A DNA stretch of 57,042 bases from Coriobacteriaceae bacterium AF08-21 (GCA_027687465.1 JAQCQR010000013.1:1-57042), one strand, 5' to 3'; positions 24,391 through 34,097 are shown, counted from the first letter of the stretch. Notes: a model not told the origin generated them from the sequence alone. Made by a program: numbers and translations.

Positions 24391-25121
24391 TGGAGGCTGG
24401 TGGCGATGAGGGGGCGGTTGAGGGCTGCCTCGAAGCGATCTGCCATTGTTGGGTCGGCAAGCGTGTCGGCTTGGTTGAGCATGACGCGTGCGGTGCTGAG
24501 TCCCAGCGCCTGCATCTCGGCATTGAGCACCTGGGCGACGCGCTCGGGCGTGGCGATGTCGGTGAGCTCGCAGCCGCAACGCTCGCAAAAGAGCTCGGGG
24601 CGGTGGACGGCTTCGTTGATGGGCTTGCCGAGCCCCGAGGCGCCGACGAGCCAGATAACGTTGACCGTCCCGGCGGGAACGACCGGCTCCCACGGGGCGT
24701 GCGCCTTGAGCGGGAGCCGCTTGCTGCCGTCCGCCTCGGCCAGGACGTAGTCAAAGCGCTGCGCCAGCTGGTCGAGCGGCTCGGCAGGGGAGGAGAGCTT
24801 GCCCGTCTCCGGGTCCAAAACACCCGCCTGGCAGATACTTCCGCGGCTCATGCCCGCGCATGCCTCGCAGGTGCAACCGGGGACATGCGAGGCGCCCGGC
24901 TTCCAAGGCACGGCGTCCAGGCGACGGCTCGACCCGTCCCACGGCACGCCGGCGACGGGGAACATATGCGTGGTGGTGCAGAGGAGCGCGCGGCCGCCAG
25001 CGCGCATAAGCTCAAGGCCGAGCGTCTTTAGCAAGGTCGACTTGCCACCGCTGCCGATAATCGCGGTAATGCCCGGCTTGATCCTGAGCGCCGAGGCAAG
25101 ATTGCCGCTAACCGTTTCCAT
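24384..25121 (-). CDS. yqeC: YqeC: selenium-dependent hydroxylase accessory protein
   Basis: A 245-residue putative nucleotide-binding protein. A P-loop-like GSGGKSTLLK lies at about 23-32, and TTTHMFPV and LAEADGSKRLPLK are typical of the YqeC family. It carries extra cysteines (CTCEAC near 83, CERCGCE near 180) that could bind metal. Genes of this family co-occur with selenium-dependent molybdenum hydroxylases. It points away from yqeB with a 102-bp promoter gap containing TATAAT at 25135-25140. Confidence 0.85.
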   Translation of the reverse strand: METVSGNLASALRIKPGITAIIGSGGKSTLLKTLGLELMRAGGRALLCTTTHMFPVAGVPWDGSSRRLDAVPWKPGASHVPGCTCEACAGMSRGSICQAGVLDPETGKLSSPAEPLDQLAQRFDYVLAEADGSKRLPLKAHAPWEPVVPAGTVNVIWLVGASGLGKPINEAVHRPELFCERCGCELTDIATPERVAQVLNAEMQALGLSTARVMLNQADTLADPTMADRFEAALNRPLIATSLQG

Positions 25122-25223
25122 CTGTTCACCGCCGTATAATACTGTGATAATAAATAATCATCAGAGTAGCGGTCGAACCGCTTTTGCTCTGCTCAAACCG
25201 TAGCACAGGGAGGTGCCCCGGGA

Positions 25224-26018
25224 ATGCTCGTTTATGTTCGCGGCGCCGGCGATATCGCCACGGGTGTCGCTGCCCGTTTGGTGCGCGCCGGCGTGTCGGT
25301 CGTTATGGCCGATATCGCGGTTCCCACGTGCATCCGTCGCACAATCAGTTTTTGCGAGGCCATTCGCTTGGGCGAGGTCCAGGTCGAGGGTATTTGCGCC
25401 CGCTTGGCGCAGACGCCGGCAGAGGTGCTTGCAATTACCGAGGCCGGAGACGTCGCCGTCGTGGTAGACCCCCAGGCCAAGATGCTCGACGAACTGAAGC
25501 CCGCGGCCGTGGTGGACGCGATTCTGGCCAAGCGCAACTTGGGCACCACGCGCGATATGGCGCCTGTCGTTATTGCCGTGGGACCGGGCTTCACCGCGCC
25601 GGTTGACTGCGACGCCGTGGTCGAGACCATGCGCGGGCATTTTCTCGGCCGTGTCATTACCCAAGGTTCGCCCCAGCCCAACACGGGCGTGCCGGGCATT
25701 ATCGCCGGCTATGGCAAGGAACGTGTTATCCACAGCCCCGCCGCCGGCGTGTTTCGGTCCGACCGCGCAATCGGCGACATCGTGAGCGCCGGAGACGTGA
25801 TTGGCTACGCGGGCGATACGCCCATGTGCACGCAGATCGATGGCTGTCTGCGCGGGCTTTTGGCGAACGGCGTGCAGGTGACTGAGGGCTTTAAATGCGC
25901 CGATGTCGACCCGCGCGGCGATGCCAGCTATATCAACTACATTTCGGACAAAGCGACGTCGGTCGGCGGCGGCGTGCTCGAGGCACTCGCTATGCTCACC
26001 GGTGTCTTTAGAGGATAG
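25224..26018 (+). CDS. yqeB: YqeB: selenium-dependent molybdenum cofactor biosynthesis protein
   Basis: A 264-residue protein with N-terminal YVRGAGDIATGVAARL, a Rossmann-like glycine motif. VGPGFTAPVDCDAV and TQGSPQPNTGVPG are family-typical. It belongs to the EF2563/YqeB family, whose genes mark selenium-dependent hydroxylases and are thought to help insert selenium into the molybdenum site. AGGGAGGTG precedes the ATG. It is 9 nt upstream of xdhC, so the two form an operon. Confidence 0.9.
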   Translation: MLVYVRGAGDIATGVAARLVRAGVSVVMADIAVPTCIRRTISFCEAIRLGEVQVEGICARLAQTPAEVLAITEAGDVAVVVDPQAKMLDELKPAAVVDAILAKRNLGTTRDMAPVVIAVGPGFTAPVDCDAVVETMRGHFLGRVITQGSPQPNTGVPGIIAGYGKERVIHSPAAGVFRSDRAIGDIVSAGDVIGYAGDTPMCTQIDGCLRGLLANGVQVTEGFKCADVDPRGDASYINYISDKATSVGGGVLEALAMLTGVFRG

Positions 26019-26027
26019 AAGGCGGCA

Positions 26028-27071
26028 ATGGAAAAGCTCGATGTTGTGAATGCGGTGCTTGCCGCCCTGCGCGCTGGCGAGACGTGCGAGCTCGTGGTCG
26101 TGGCCGGTACGGCGGGGTCGTCGCCGCGCGGTGTGGGCGCATGGATGACTGTCTTTGCCGATGGCAACCAGGCAGGCACTATCGGCGGCGGCAAGATTGA
26201 GCTCTTTGCGCTGGATGAGGCGCGCGAGCTCTTGAGCGCGGGACAGTCGCGTCTGGTCCGCTACACCATGGGCGGCGAGAACTCCGATACCGGCATGATC
26301 TGCGGCGGGGTCATCTGCCTGTGCTACCTGCATCTGGACGCGACTCAGGCACCGTTGTTCCAAGAAATTGCCGATGTACTGGCGTATCGCCGCATCGGCG
26401 ACTTCGTCATCGACTTTGAGCCGTTTATCGCGAGCGCGCTCGAGGGCGATGTGGCCGAGTACCATGGCGAGGAATCGCGCCGCACCATTGCGGGCTGCCC
26501 CGGGCTTTCGCTGGTGGAGGAGGGGAGTAAGGTCACCTACACCAACGCCGCCTCCGAGATTCCCACGGCGCATATCGAGACGCTCTGCCCCGAGGGCCTG
26601 ACCTATATCTTTGGCTGCGGCCACGTGGGCGCCGCGACGGCGCGGGTGCTCACGGCGGCGGGCTTTGCCGTCGTGGCTTGCGACGACCGTCCCGGCACGC
26701 TGACCCCCGAATGGGTGCCCGGTGTCTACGATCGTCGTCTGGTCGACTACAAGAACCTGAGCAAGCAGTGCCCTATCGGCCCGCGCGACCTAGTGGTCGT
26801 CGCCACGGCGGGTCACAAGTCCGATATCGACGTGGTGATTCAGGCCATGCGCGCCAAGCCCGCCTATCTGGGCTGCTTGGGCTCGCGCCGCAAGACTGCC
26901 TTTGTGCGCGCCCGCCTGGAGCAGGAGGGCTTTACGCAGGAGCAAATCAACGAGCTGCACCTGCCGATCGGAGTCGCCATCGAGGCGGAGGATCCCGAGG
27001 AGATAGCCATCTCCATCGCCGCCGAGATGATCCACCTGCGCCGCACCAAACTCGTCCCCCGCAAGCGATAG
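26028..27071 (+). CDS. xdhC: XdhC/CoxI-family molybdenum hydroxylase maturation factor
   Basis: A 347-residue accessory protein. The N-terminal XdhC_CoxI domain shows AGTAGSSPRGVGAWM and GTIGGGKIE. The C-terminal Rossmann domain shows IFGCGHVGAATARVL near residue 190 and later GCLGSRRKTAFVRARL. XdhC proteins bind the molybdenum cofactor and help sulfurylate it before insertion; here selenium insertion is likely. A CxxG-like MICGGVICLCYL segment near 88 is notable. Last gene of arm 2. Confidence 0.92.
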   Translation: MEKLDVVNAVLAALRAGETCELVVVAGTAGSSPRGVGAWMTVFADGNQAGTIGGGKIELFALDEARELLSAGQSRLVRYTMGGENSDTGMICGGVICLCYLHLDATQAPLFQEIADVLAYRRIGDFVIDFEPFIASALEGDVAEYHGEESRRTIAGCPGLSLVEEGSKVTYTNAASEIPTAHIETLCPEGLTYIFGCGHVGAATARVLTAAGFAVVACDDRPGTLTPEWVPGVYDRRLVDYKNLSKQCPIGPRDLVVVATAGHKSDIDVVIQAMRAKPAYLGCLGSRRKTAFVRARLEQEGFTQEQINELHLPIGVAIEAEDPEEIAISIAAEMIHLRRTKLVPRKR

Positions 27072-27089
27072 TCTCATCCCCATCAATAA

Positions 27090-27160
27090 GTTGCGGTGAA
27101 ATACGGACTGTTTGGCGGCTTAACAGGCTTAAACAGTCCGTATTTCACCGCAACTGCTTT
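27090..27160 (+). terminator. 24-bp perfect inverted repeat with trailing T-run after xdhC
   Basis: The 24-nt arm 27090-27113 (starts GTTGCGGTGAAATACGG) pairs without mismatch with 27131-27154 across a 17-nt loop. TGCTTTTT follows, so it works as a terminator for yqeB-xdhC. The length and perfection are unusual for an ordinary terminator and could mark a small palindromic element. Confidence 0.75.
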
Positions 27161-27238
27161 TTGGGACCCATTTGTGCGGGGGAGTTGTGGAGTTGTGCAG
27201 GCAGACGAGGTTTTTCTGGAAATACGCACCCAATGCGC

Positions 27239-27382
27239 GTATAGTACCGATTGTTTTGTCGGCTCCTGCTGCGTCGAGTCCAAACCGCGAAATGCCATGA
27301 GCGGCGCGGATGCAGCCAGGAGGCACGAGGACAACCCATCGTGGCCACGCCCCGTGCTTAAAACCCCAAGAAGGAGTGAACA
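27239..27382 (+). promoter_or_regulatory. Putative promoter and leader of the rplE-rplQ block
   Basis: GTATAGT near 27239-27245 could be a -10 element, but no good -35 lies 17 bp upstream. The leader of about 135 nt ends in AAGGAG before rplE. The 27161-27382 stretch contains no gene and no recognisable end of rplX. Confidence 0.3.
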
Positions 27383-27940
27383 ATGGCAGAAGAGAAGTAT
27401 GTGCCGCGTCTGAAGACCAAGTACAACAACGAGGTCAAGCAGCAGCTTCAGGACAAGTTCCAGTACGAGAACGTCATGATGATCCCCAAGTTTGAGAAGA
27501 TCGTCGTGAACATGGGTGTCGGCGAGGCCGCTACCGATTCCAAGGCCATCGACGGTGCCGTGCGCGACCTGCGCGCCATCACCGGCCAGCAGCCGATGAT
27601 CACCCGTGCCCGCAAGTCCATCGCTACCTTCCGCCTGCGCGCTGGTATGCCGATCGGCTGCAAGGTTACCCTGCGTGGCGACCGTATGTGGGAGTTCTTC
27701 GATCGTCTGACCTCCGTCGCGATTCCCCGTATCCGCGACTTCCGCGGCATCTCCGCCAAGAGCTTCGACGGCCGTGGTAACTTCTCCATGGGCGTCACCG
27801 AGCAGCTCATCTTCCCCGAGATCGACTTCGACTCCGTCGATCACCAGCGTGGTATGGACATCACTTTCGTGACCACCGCCAATACCGATGAGGAGGCCAA
27901 GGCCCTTCTGGACGCCTTCGGTTTCCCGTTCAAGAAATAG
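27383..27940 (+). CDS. rplE: Ribosomal protein uL5
   Basis: A 185-residue 5S-rRNA-binding protein of the large subunit. [22 protein letters not shown] residues near 30-48, [16 protein letters not shown] and [17 protein letters not shown] are diagnostic. AAGGAG lies 8 nt before the ATG. It is the first ribosomal gene here, although rplX normally precedes it directly; instead a 311-bp gap and xdhC lie upstream. Confidence 0.98.
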   Translation: MAEEKYVPRLKTKYNNEVKQQLQDKFQYENVMMIPKFEKIVVNMGVGEAATDSKAIDGAVRDLRAITGQQPMITRARKSIATFRLRAGMPIGCKVTLRGDRMWEFFDRLTSVAIPRIRDFRGISAKSFDGRGNFSMGVTEQLIFPEIDFDSVDHQRGMDITFVTTANTDEEAKALLDAFGFPFKK

Positions 27941-28019
27941 GCTCACCTGCCCTATGAGCGCCGTTCCCAGAAGGGGGCGGCGCTTGGGGCGAACAATACT
28001 CTATGTGAGGAGGATATAA

Positions 28020-28205
28020 GTGGCTAAGACATCGATGATCGTCAAGTGCAATCGCAAGCAGAAGTTCTCTACTCGTGAGTACACGCGCTGCCAGCGCTGC
28101 GGCCGTCCGCACTCTGTGTACCGCAAGTTCGGCCTGTGCCGTGTCTGCTTCCGCGAGCTTGCACTCAAGGGCGAGCTTCCCGGCGTTAAGAAGGCCAGCT
28201 GGTAA
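28020..28205 (+). CDS. rpsN: Ribosomal protein uS14, zinc-binding type
   Basis: A 61-residue small-subunit protein (type Z). The zinc site is CQRCGRPHS with CRVCF, i.e. CxxC and CxxC. It starts with GTG, preceded by GGAGG 8 nt upstream. Position between rplE and rpsH is standard. Confidence 0.97.
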   Translation: MAKTSMIVKCNRKQKFSTREYTRCQRCGRPHSVYRKFGLCRVCFRELALKGELPGVKKASW

Positions 28206-28324
28206 GTCACTACCAGCGTTTCAAGCATCCGTTTGGAACAGGGAAAACGCGCTAGTTAGGCTTTGCCGTTAAGGGCGGCGAAGAACCAAGAGCACGTGTT
28301 CATCAAGAACGAAGGAGAATCTGT

Positions 28325-28723
28325 ATGAACCTTACAGACCCGATCGCAGATATGCTTACGCGCATCCGTAACGCTAACTCTGTGAACAAGGCCACGGTCT
28401 CCATGCCGAGCAGCAAGAAGCTCGTCGAGATCGCTCGTGTTCTGCACGAGGAGGGCTACATCGAGGGCTACGATGTCGAGGACACCGTTCCCCAGAAGAC
28501 TCTGCACATCACGCTTAAGTATGGTCCCAAGAAGGCTAAGGTCATCAACGGCATCCGCCGCATTTCCAAGCCGGGCCTGCGTAAGTACACCGGCGTTGCC
28601 GACATGCCCCGCGTCCGCGGTGGCCTTGGTACCGCCATTATTTCCACCAGCCATGGCGTTATGACCGACCGCGATGCTCGCAAGCACAACGTCGGCGGCG
28701 AAATCATCGCTTACGTCTGGTAA
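28325..28723 (+). CDS. rpsH: Ribosomal protein uS8
   Basis: A 132-residue 16S-rRNA-binding protein. [14 protein letters not shown] at the N-terminus and [20 protein letters not shown] at the C-terminus are diagnostic. AAGGAG precedes the ATG. The 119-bp gap before it shows no gene. Confidence 0.98.
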   Translation: MNLTDPIADMLTRIRNANSVNKATVSMPSSKKLVEIARVLHEEGYIEGYDVEDTVPQKTLHITLKYGPKKAKVINGIRRISKPGLRKYTGVADMPRVRGGLGTAIISTSHGVMTDRDARKHNVGGEIIAYVW

Positions 28724-28756
28724 TTCGCTCGGTAGGTAGAAGGAAAGGAGATCACC

Positions 28757-29293
28757 GTGTCTCGTATCGGTAATAAGCCTGTCCAGATTCCCGCCGGAGT
28801 CGAAGTGGCAGTCAACGGCAACAACGTTGTCGTCAAGGGCCCCAAGGGCCAGCTCGAGCTCGATGTTTTTGAGAAGCTCACCATCAACGTCGAGGACAAC
28901 GTCCTCACCGTTTCCCGTCCCGACGACGAGCGTGAGACCCGTGCCCGTCACGGCCTCACCCGCGCCCTCATCCACAACATGGTTGTTGGCGTTTCCGAGG
29001 GCTTCGAGAAGAAGCTCGAGCTCGCCGGCGTCGGTTACCGCGTGCAGCAGAAGGGCAAGAACCTCGAGTTCTCCCTGGGCTTCTCGCACCCCGTGATCGT
29101 CGAGGCTCCCGAGGGCATCACCTTCGAGGTTCCCGACAACACCCACGTGAACGTCAAGGGTATCAACAAGCAGCAGGTCGGTCAGATCGCCGCTGAGATC
29201 CGCGGCCATCGTCCTCCCGAGCCTTACAAGGGCAAGGGTATCCACTACGTTGGCGAGCACATCCGCCGCAAGCTGGGTAAGGCCGCCAAGTAG
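28757..29293 (+). CDS. rplF: Ribosomal protein uL6
   Basis: A 178-residue large-subunit protein with two alpha/beta repeats. [16 protein letters not shown] at the start and [13 protein letters not shown] near the end are family signatures. GTG start with AAAGGAG upstream. Confidence 0.98.
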   Translation: MSRIGNKPVQIPAGVEVAVNGNNVVVKGPKGQLELDVFEKLTINVEDNVLTVSRPDDERETRARHGLTRALIHNMVVGVSEGFEKKLELAGVGYRVQQKGKNLEFSLGFSHPVIVEAPEGITFEVPDNTHVNVKGINKQQVGQIAAEIRGHRPPEPYKGKGIHYVGEHIRRKLGKAAK

Positions 29294-29318
29294 TCGTAAC
29301 CGACTCACTCGCATAAGA

Positions 29319-29340
29319 CCAGCACCCCGTCAGGTGCTGG
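29319..29340 (+). other. 8-bp hairpin between rplF and rplR
   Basis: CCAGCACC (29319-29326) pairs with GGTGCTGG (29333-29340). There is no adjacent U-tract; the CTTTTT at about 29349 is some 10 nt away. It could tune rplR expression. Confidence 0.45.
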
Positions 29341-29368
29341 CAAGATCAACCTTTTTAGGAGTTTACGT

Positions 29369-29737
29369 ATGAACAAGCATAAGGCGAAGCTGGAAGGCCT
29401 CAAGCGTCGTCAGCGTCGTGTTCGCGGCAAGGTCTCGGGTACCTCCGAGCGTCCGCGTCTTCGCGTGACCCGTACTAACGCCAACATCTATGCCCAGATC
29501 ATCGACGACAGCAAGGGCTCCAGCCTGACGCTCGTCTCTGCCTCGACCCTCGAGGCCGAGTTCAAGGGCACCCACACCTCGAACAAGGAGGCTGCGGAGA
29601 AGGTCGGTCAGCTCGTTGGCAAGCGCGCCATCGAGGCCGGCATCACCAAGGTCGCCTTCGATCGCGGTGGCCGTATCTACCATGGCCGCGTCAAGGCCCT
29701 CGCCGACGGTGCTCGTGCCGCCGGTCTCGAGTTCTAG
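29369..29737 (+). CDS. rplR: Ribosomal protein uL18
   Basis: A 122-residue 5S-rRNA-binding protein. [19 protein letters not shown] and [19 protein letters not shown] are diagnostic. Starts ATG after TTAGGAG and runs 14 nt upstream of rpsE. Confidence 0.98.
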   Translation: MNKHKAKLEGLKRRQRRVRGKVSGTSERPRLRVTRTNANIYAQIIDDSKGSSLTLVSASTLEAEFKGTHTSNKEAAEKVGQLVGKRAIEAGITKVAFDRGGRIYHGRVKALADGARAAGLEF

Positions 29738-29751
29738 GAGGTATGTAGCAC

Positions 29752-30276
29752 ATGGCTCGTAATCAGAAGCAGCAGCGCGAGGCCTCCGAGTTCGAGGAGC
29801 GCATCGTTTACATCAACCGCGTGTCGAAGACCGTCAAGGGTGGTCGTCGCATGAGCCTCGTCGCTCTCGTCGTCGTTGGCGACGGCAAGGGCAACGTCGG
29901 CGTTGGCATGGGCAAGTCCGCTGAGGTGCCCCTGGCCATCTCCAAGGCGTCTCTCGATGCCAAGAAGAACATGTTCCACGTGCCGGTGACCGAGCAGGGC
30001 ACCATCCCGCACGAGGTTCTCGGCCACTTTGGTGCCGGCCGCATCATCATCAAGCCCGCTGTCGAGGGTACCGGCGTTATCGCCGGCGGCGCTGTGCGTC
30101 CCCTCTTCGAGCTTGCTGGCATCAAGAACGTCCTGTCCAAGTCCCTCGGTACCGACAACGGCCTCAACATCATCAAGGCTGCCGTCGAGGGCCTCAAGGA
30201 GCTCTCCAGCCCTGAGGACGTCGCGGCTCGCCGTGGCCTGACGGTCTCCGAGATGTTCGTCGGTAAGGAGAACTAA
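29752..30276 (+). CDS. rpsE: Ribosomal protein uS5
   Basis: A 174-residue small-subunit protein involved in decoding accuracy. [20 protein letters not shown] starts the RNA-binding domain; [17 protein letters not shown] and [18 protein letters not shown] follow. AGGAGG lies 10 nt before the ATG. Confidence 0.98.
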   Translation: MARNQKQQREASEFEERIVYINRVSKTVKGGRRMSLVALVVVGDGKGNVGVGMGKSAEVPLAISKASLDAKKNMFHVPVTEQGTIPHEVLGHFGAGRIIIKPAVEGTGVIAGGAVRPLFELAGIKNVLSKSLGTDNGLNIIKAAVEGLKELSSPEDVAARRGLTVSEMFVGKEN

Positions 30277-30278
30277 GC

Positions 30279-30461
30279 ATGGCTGACACCATCAAGATCA
30301 AGCAGGTCCGCAGCACCAACGGTTGCAAGCAGGACCAGGTCCGTACTGTCCGTGCCCTCGGTCTCCACAGGATCCGCGAGGTTCGCGAGATTGCTGACAA
30401 CGAGTCCGTCCGCGGCATGATCTTCAAGGTCAAGCACCTTGTCGAGATTGTAGAGGAGTAG
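30279..30461 (+). CDS. rpmD: Ribosomal protein uL30
   Basis: A 60-residue protein (IKIKQVRSTNGCKQDQVRTV). It begins 2 nt after the rpsE stop and is followed by rplO after 3 nt, indicating tight coupling. Confidence 0.97.
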   Translation: MADTIKIKQVRSTNGCKQDQVRTVRALGLHRIREVREIADNESVRGMIFKVKHLVEIVEE

Positions 30462-30464
30462 CAA

Positions 30465-30914
30465 ATGCAGCTTCACGATCTTACTCCCGCGCCCGGTTCC
30501 ACCAAGAACCGCAAGCGCGTCGGCCGTGGCAATTCTTCGGGTCACGGCACCACTTCTGGCCGCGGCCAGAAGGGCCAGGGTTCCCGCTCTGGCGGCACCA
30601 AGGGTGCCGGCTTCGAGGGTGGCCAGACTCCGCTGGCTATGCGTCTGCCCAAGCTTCCGGGCTTCCGCAACCCCCGTCGTATCGAGTACACCGCCGTTAA
30701 CGTTGAGCGTCTCGAGCGTAAGTTCGAGGACGGCGCTGTGATCGACGGTGCCGCTCTTAAGGCCGCTCGCATCACCAAGAGCGAGTTCGAGCCCGTCAAG
30801 GTGCTCGGCAATGGTGAGCTCACCAAGAAGTTCACGGTCAAGGTCGACAAGGTCAGCGCTTCTGCGCAGGCCAAGATCGAGGCCGCCGGCGGAAAGGTCG
30901 AGCTGCCGTGCTAA
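30465..30914 (+). CDS. rplO: Ribosomal protein uL15
   Basis: A 149-residue large-subunit protein. The basic N-terminus ([32 protein letters not shown]) and [19 protein letters not shown] are diagnostic. Its last codons overlap the secY start by 7 nt. Confidence 0.98.
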   Translation: MQLHDLTPAPGSTKNRKRVGRGNSSGHGTTSGRGQKGQGSRSGGTKGAGFEGGQTPLAMRLPKLPGFRNPRRIEYTAVNVERLERKFEDGAVIDGAALKAARITKSEFEPVKVLGNGELTKKFTVKVDKVSASAQAKIEAAGGKVELPC

Positions 30915-32194
30915 ATGGTCTTAAGAATGCTTTCCGCATCAAAGAATTGCGCGAAAAGATTCTTTTTACCATAGCTATGCTCGTCGTGTACCGCATTGGT
31001 GCGCACGTTCCTGTGCCCGGCATTCCCTTCCAGGGGATGCTGGGCCTTTTCTCGACCGATAACAATTCGGTCGCCGCAGGTGCTATGGCCCTCCTGAATC
31101 TTTTCTCTGGCGGCGCGTTGAGCTATGTGTCGGTGTTTTCGCTGGGCATCATGCCTTACATCACCAGCTCGATCATCCTCCAGATGCTCCAGGCCGTTGT
31201 GCCTTCCCTGCATGAGCTTGCCCGCGAGGGCGAGGTCGGTCAGACCAAGATTACGCAGTATTCGCGTTACCTCACCTTGGCTCTGGCAATCCTCAACTCC
31301 GTGGGTTACCTCTTCCTCTTTAAGAGCTTCGGCATCAGCTTTAATGGCGCCGGCGCTCCCGAGATCATCTTCGACCTCATGGTCGTCGGCACGCTCACTG
31401 CGGGCGCCATGCTGATCATGTGGATTGGTGAGCTCATCACCCAGCGCGGTATCGGCAATGGCATGTCGCTGATCATCTTCGCGAACATCATGGCCGGTCT
31501 GCCGCAGGCTATCTTCTCCAGCACCGAGGGCAATGCCGGTGGCATCATCACCATGGTGATCGTCTGCGCCATCATCCTGCTGGTTATCCCGCTGATTGTT
31601 TTTCTTGAGCGCGGCCAGCGCCGCATCCCGGTCTCCTACGCTAAGCGCGTCGTGGGCCGTCGCATGATGGGTGGCCAGACCACCTACCTGCCCATCAAGG
31701 TCAATACCGCGGGTGTCGTGCCGATCATCTTCGCTTCGGCGCTGCTGTACTTCCCGGCTCAGATTGCCGTGTTCTTCCCCGGCATCGGCTGGATTCAGGC
31801 AGTTGCCTCTGCGCTTTCGACCGGTTGGCTCAACTGGGTGCTTAATGTTGTCCTCATCGTGTTCTTCGCGTACTTCTACACCTCCATGGTGTTCAACCCC
31901 GATGACACGGCCGACAACCTTAAGAAGCAGGGCGGCTTTATTCCGGGCGTCCGTCCGGGTAGGGCTACCGCGGCCTACATCAAGAACGCGCTCAACAAGA
32001 TCACGCTTCCCAGCGCTGTCTTTTTGGCGCTCATCGCCATCGTGCCTTCGATCATCTTCTCCTTCACGGGTAACCATCTGATCCAGGCATTTGGCGGCAC
32101 GTCCATCCTCATCATGGTTGGCGTCGTGCTCGACACGGTCGATAAGCTCGAAGGCCAGATCAAGATGTATGATTACGATGGATTCTTTAAATAG
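30908..32194 (+). CDS. secY: Preprotein translocase subunit SecY
   Basis: A 428-residue, 10-helix channel subunit of the Sec translocon. [33 protein letters not shown] and [14 protein letters not shown] are signatures. The start is GTG 30908 inside the rplO end, with GGAAAGG 10 nt upstream; the nearby ATG is out of frame. SecY opens the secY-adk-map-infA segment. Confidence 0.97.
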   Translation: MLNGLKNAFRIKELREKILFTIAMLVVYRIGAHVPVPGIPFQGMLGLFSTDNNSVAAGAMALLNLFSGGALSYVSVFSLGIMPYITSSIILQMLQAVVPSLHELAREGEVGQTKITQYSRYLTLALAILNSVGYLFLFKSFGISFNGAGAPEIIFDLMVVGTLTAGAMLIMWIGELITQRGIGNGMSLIIFANIMAGLPQAIFSSTEGNAGGIITMVIVCAIILLVIPLIVFLERGQRRIPVSYAKRVVGRRMMGGQTTYLPIKVNTAGVVPIIFASALLYFPAQIAVFFPGIGWIQAVASALSTGWLNWVLNVVLIVFFAYFYTSMVFNPDDTADNLKKQGGFIPGVRPGRATAAYIKNALNKITLPSAVFLALIAIVPSIIFSFTGNHLIQAFGGTSILIMVGVVLDTVDKLEGQIKMYDYDGFFK

Positions 32195-32212
32195 GCTAGA
32201 GGAGGATTGCTC

Positions 32213-32839
32213 ATGAACCTCGTATTGCTCGGAGCTCCGGGTGCCGGTAAGGGCACCGTCGCACAGGAGCTCGTCGCCGAGTTTGGCGTCGCTCACATTT
32301 CCACGGGCGACCTGCTGCGTGCTGCCGTCAAGGGTGGCACCGAGCTTGGTATTCAGGCTAAGAAGTACATGGACGCTGGCGAGCTCGTTCCCGACCAGCT
32401 CGTGATCGACCTTGTCAAGGAGCGCCTTGCTGCCGATGACGCCCAGCAGGGCTTCATCCTCGACGGCTTCCCGCGCAACACCGCCCAGGCTGTGACGCTC
32501 GATTCCGAGCTCTCCGCCATGGGTCGCGAGATCGACTGCGCCCTTCTGGTCGACGTGGCCCCCGAGGTCATCATCGATCGTCTGTCTTCGCGTCGCACCT
32601 GCCGCGCCTGCGGTTACACCGGCACCGCTGCCGATGCTACCTGCCCCAAGTGCGCCGGCGAGATGTATCAGCGCGACGACGACAAGCCCGAGACCATCAA
32701 GAACCGTCTCGACGTCTACGAGAAGTCCACGAGCCCGCTCGTCGACTACTATCGTGGCCAGGGTCTGCTCAAGTCGGTCAACGGTGACCAGGCTCGCGAG
32801 ACCGTGTACGGGGATGTCAAAGAGGCTCTCGGTCTATGA
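32213..32839 (+). CDS. adk: Adenylate kinase
   Basis: A 208-residue enzyme interconverting AMP + ATP and 2 ADP. P-loop GAPGAGKGT (about residues 7-15), DGFPRNTAQA, and a zinc lid CRACGYTG ... CPKCAGE, which indicates the metal-binding long form. ATG 32213 has AGGAGG upstream. Its stop overlaps the map start by 4 nt. Confidence 0.97.
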   Translation: MNLVLLGAPGAGKGTVAQELVAEFGVAHISTGDLLRAAVKGGTELGIQAKKYMDAGELVPDQLVIDLVKERLAADDAQQGFILDGFPRNTAQAVTLDSELSAMGREIDCALLVDVAPEVIIDRLSSRRTCRACGYTGTAADATCPKCAGEMYQRDDDKPETIKNRLDVYEKSTSPLVDYYRGQGLLKSVNGDQARETVYGDVKEALGL

Positions 32840-33624
32840 TCAAGATTAAGTCTGCAACGCAAATCGAGCAGATGAAGAAGGCAGGAGCGCTATCTAAGAT
32901 GGCGCTCCGCCACGTTGGAGCCATGGTGCGCCCTGGTGTTTCGACCTTTGAGCTCGATCAGCTCGCGGAGCAGATTATCCGTATGCATGGCGGCACCCCG
33001 GCCTTTAAGGGTTACGGCGGGTTCCCCGGTACCATTTGCGCATCGATTAACGATGCCGTGGTCCACGGTATTCCCAACCCCGACATGATCCTGCGCGATG
33101 GCGATATCATCTCCATCGATACGGGAGCCGTTGTCGACGGTTGGGTTGGCGATAACGCTTGGACGTTTTTCGTCGGCACCCCTACGCCCGAGGCCAAGGC
33201 CCTGTGCGAGGTCACGCGCGATTGCCTTAAGGCTGCCATCGAGCAGGCTATTCCCGGTAACCATATCGGGGACGTCGGTTATGCCGTTCAGTCTCTCGCC
33301 GAGTCTCACGGTTACGGCGTGCTTCGCGACTATGTGGGCCATGGCATTGGCCGTGTGATGCACGAGGACCCCAACGTTCCTAACTATGGAAAGAAGGGGA
33401 GGGGCGTTCGCCTCCAGGCCGGCATGGTCATTGCCATCGAGCCGATGGTTACGATGGGTTCCAACCATGTGAGCACAGGCTCCGACGGTTGGATTGTTAC
33501 GACCAACGACCACCTGCCCGCCGCGCACTACGAGAACACCGTCGCCATTACCAATGACGGTCCGGTGATTCTCACCACGGATGCCCAGGGTGCTTGGTGT
33601 TCGCTCCAAGGCGGAGAAATGTAA
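32836..33624 (+). CDS. map: Methionine aminopeptidase, type I
   Basis: A 262-residue cobalt/manganese/iron enzyme that removes initiator Met. Metal ligands lie in DTGAVVDGWVGDNAW (two Asp), the His in GHGIGRVMHEDPNVPNY, Glu in AIEPMVTMGS and the final Glu in YENTVAITNDG. The start overlaps the adk stop (ATGA). Confidence 0.97.
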   Translation: MIKIKSATQIEQMKKAGALSKMALRHVGAMVRPGVSTFELDQLAEQIIRMHGGTPAFKGYGGFPGTICASINDAVVHGIPNPDMILRDGDIISIDTGAVVDGWVGDNAWTFFVGTPTPEAKALCEVTRDCLKAAIEQAIPGNHIGDVGYAVQSLAESHGYGVLRDYVGHGIGRVMHEDPNVPNYGKKGRGVRLQAGMVIAIEPMVTMGSNHVSTGSDGWIVTTNDHLPAAHYENTVAITNDGPVILTTDAQGAWCSLQGGEM

Positions 33625-33660
33625 CAAGTTCCACTTAGTTGTGGAGCCATTACGAAGTTA

Positions 33661-33689
33661 TTACGATGCGTGCATACGTGTTGTAGAAT
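33661..33689 (+). promoter_or_regulatory. Putative sigma-70 promoter of infA
   Basis: TTACGA (33661-33666), a 17-bp spacer and TAGAAT (33684-33689) lie about 40 bp before the infA start, so infA-rpmJ-rpsM onward may have its own promoter. Confidence 0.55.
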
Positions 33690-33728
33690 ACTCAATCGCT
33701 GTCGTTTTCTAGAGAAAGATGATTGCTT

Positions 33729-33947
33729 GTGAAGAAGGAAGACGCAATTGAGCTCGAGGGTACGGTAAAGGAACCGTTGCCCAATGCCATGTTTAAGGTT
33801 GAGCTCGAGAACGGTCATTCGGTTCTGTGCAACATTTCTGGCAAGATCCGAATGAATTACATCCGTATTCTCCCCGGTGACAGGGTTGTCGTGGAGCTTT
33901 CCCCGTACGACCTGACCCGCGGCCGCATCACCTATCGCTACAAATAG
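33729..33947 (+). CDS. infA: Translation initiation factor IF-1
   Basis: A 72-residue OB-fold factor. [20 protein letters not shown] and the [19 protein letters not shown] region are diagnostic. I chose GTG 33729, giving the normal length, over TTG 33723. Confidence 0.97.
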   Translation: MKKEDAIELEGTVKEPLPNAMFKVELENGHSVLCNISGKIRMNYIRILPGDRVVVELSPYDLTRGRITYRYK

Positions 33948-34097
33948 CGGCACGCATACACGCACTCCATTTCCGACTGCAGGCTTAGCTCAACCTACGG
34001 TCGGATTGTGTGTGAAGACCAGCCATAGTTTTAAACGCCTGCGGCTGGGCGAGTAGATAGTAGGGAAGTAGTTTGAGCGCTACCGAAAGGAAGAACG

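Noticed and set aside
21553..24693. 1046-codon minus-strand frame
   Set aside because: It runs across ygeW, mocA and hydA in antisense and through the terminator region, without recognisable domains.
33960..34090. Possible tRNA between infA and rpmJ (GGCTTAGCTCAAC-like segment)
   Set aside because: It cannot be folded into a cloverleaf with an acceptor stem, anticodon arm and T-loop sequence.
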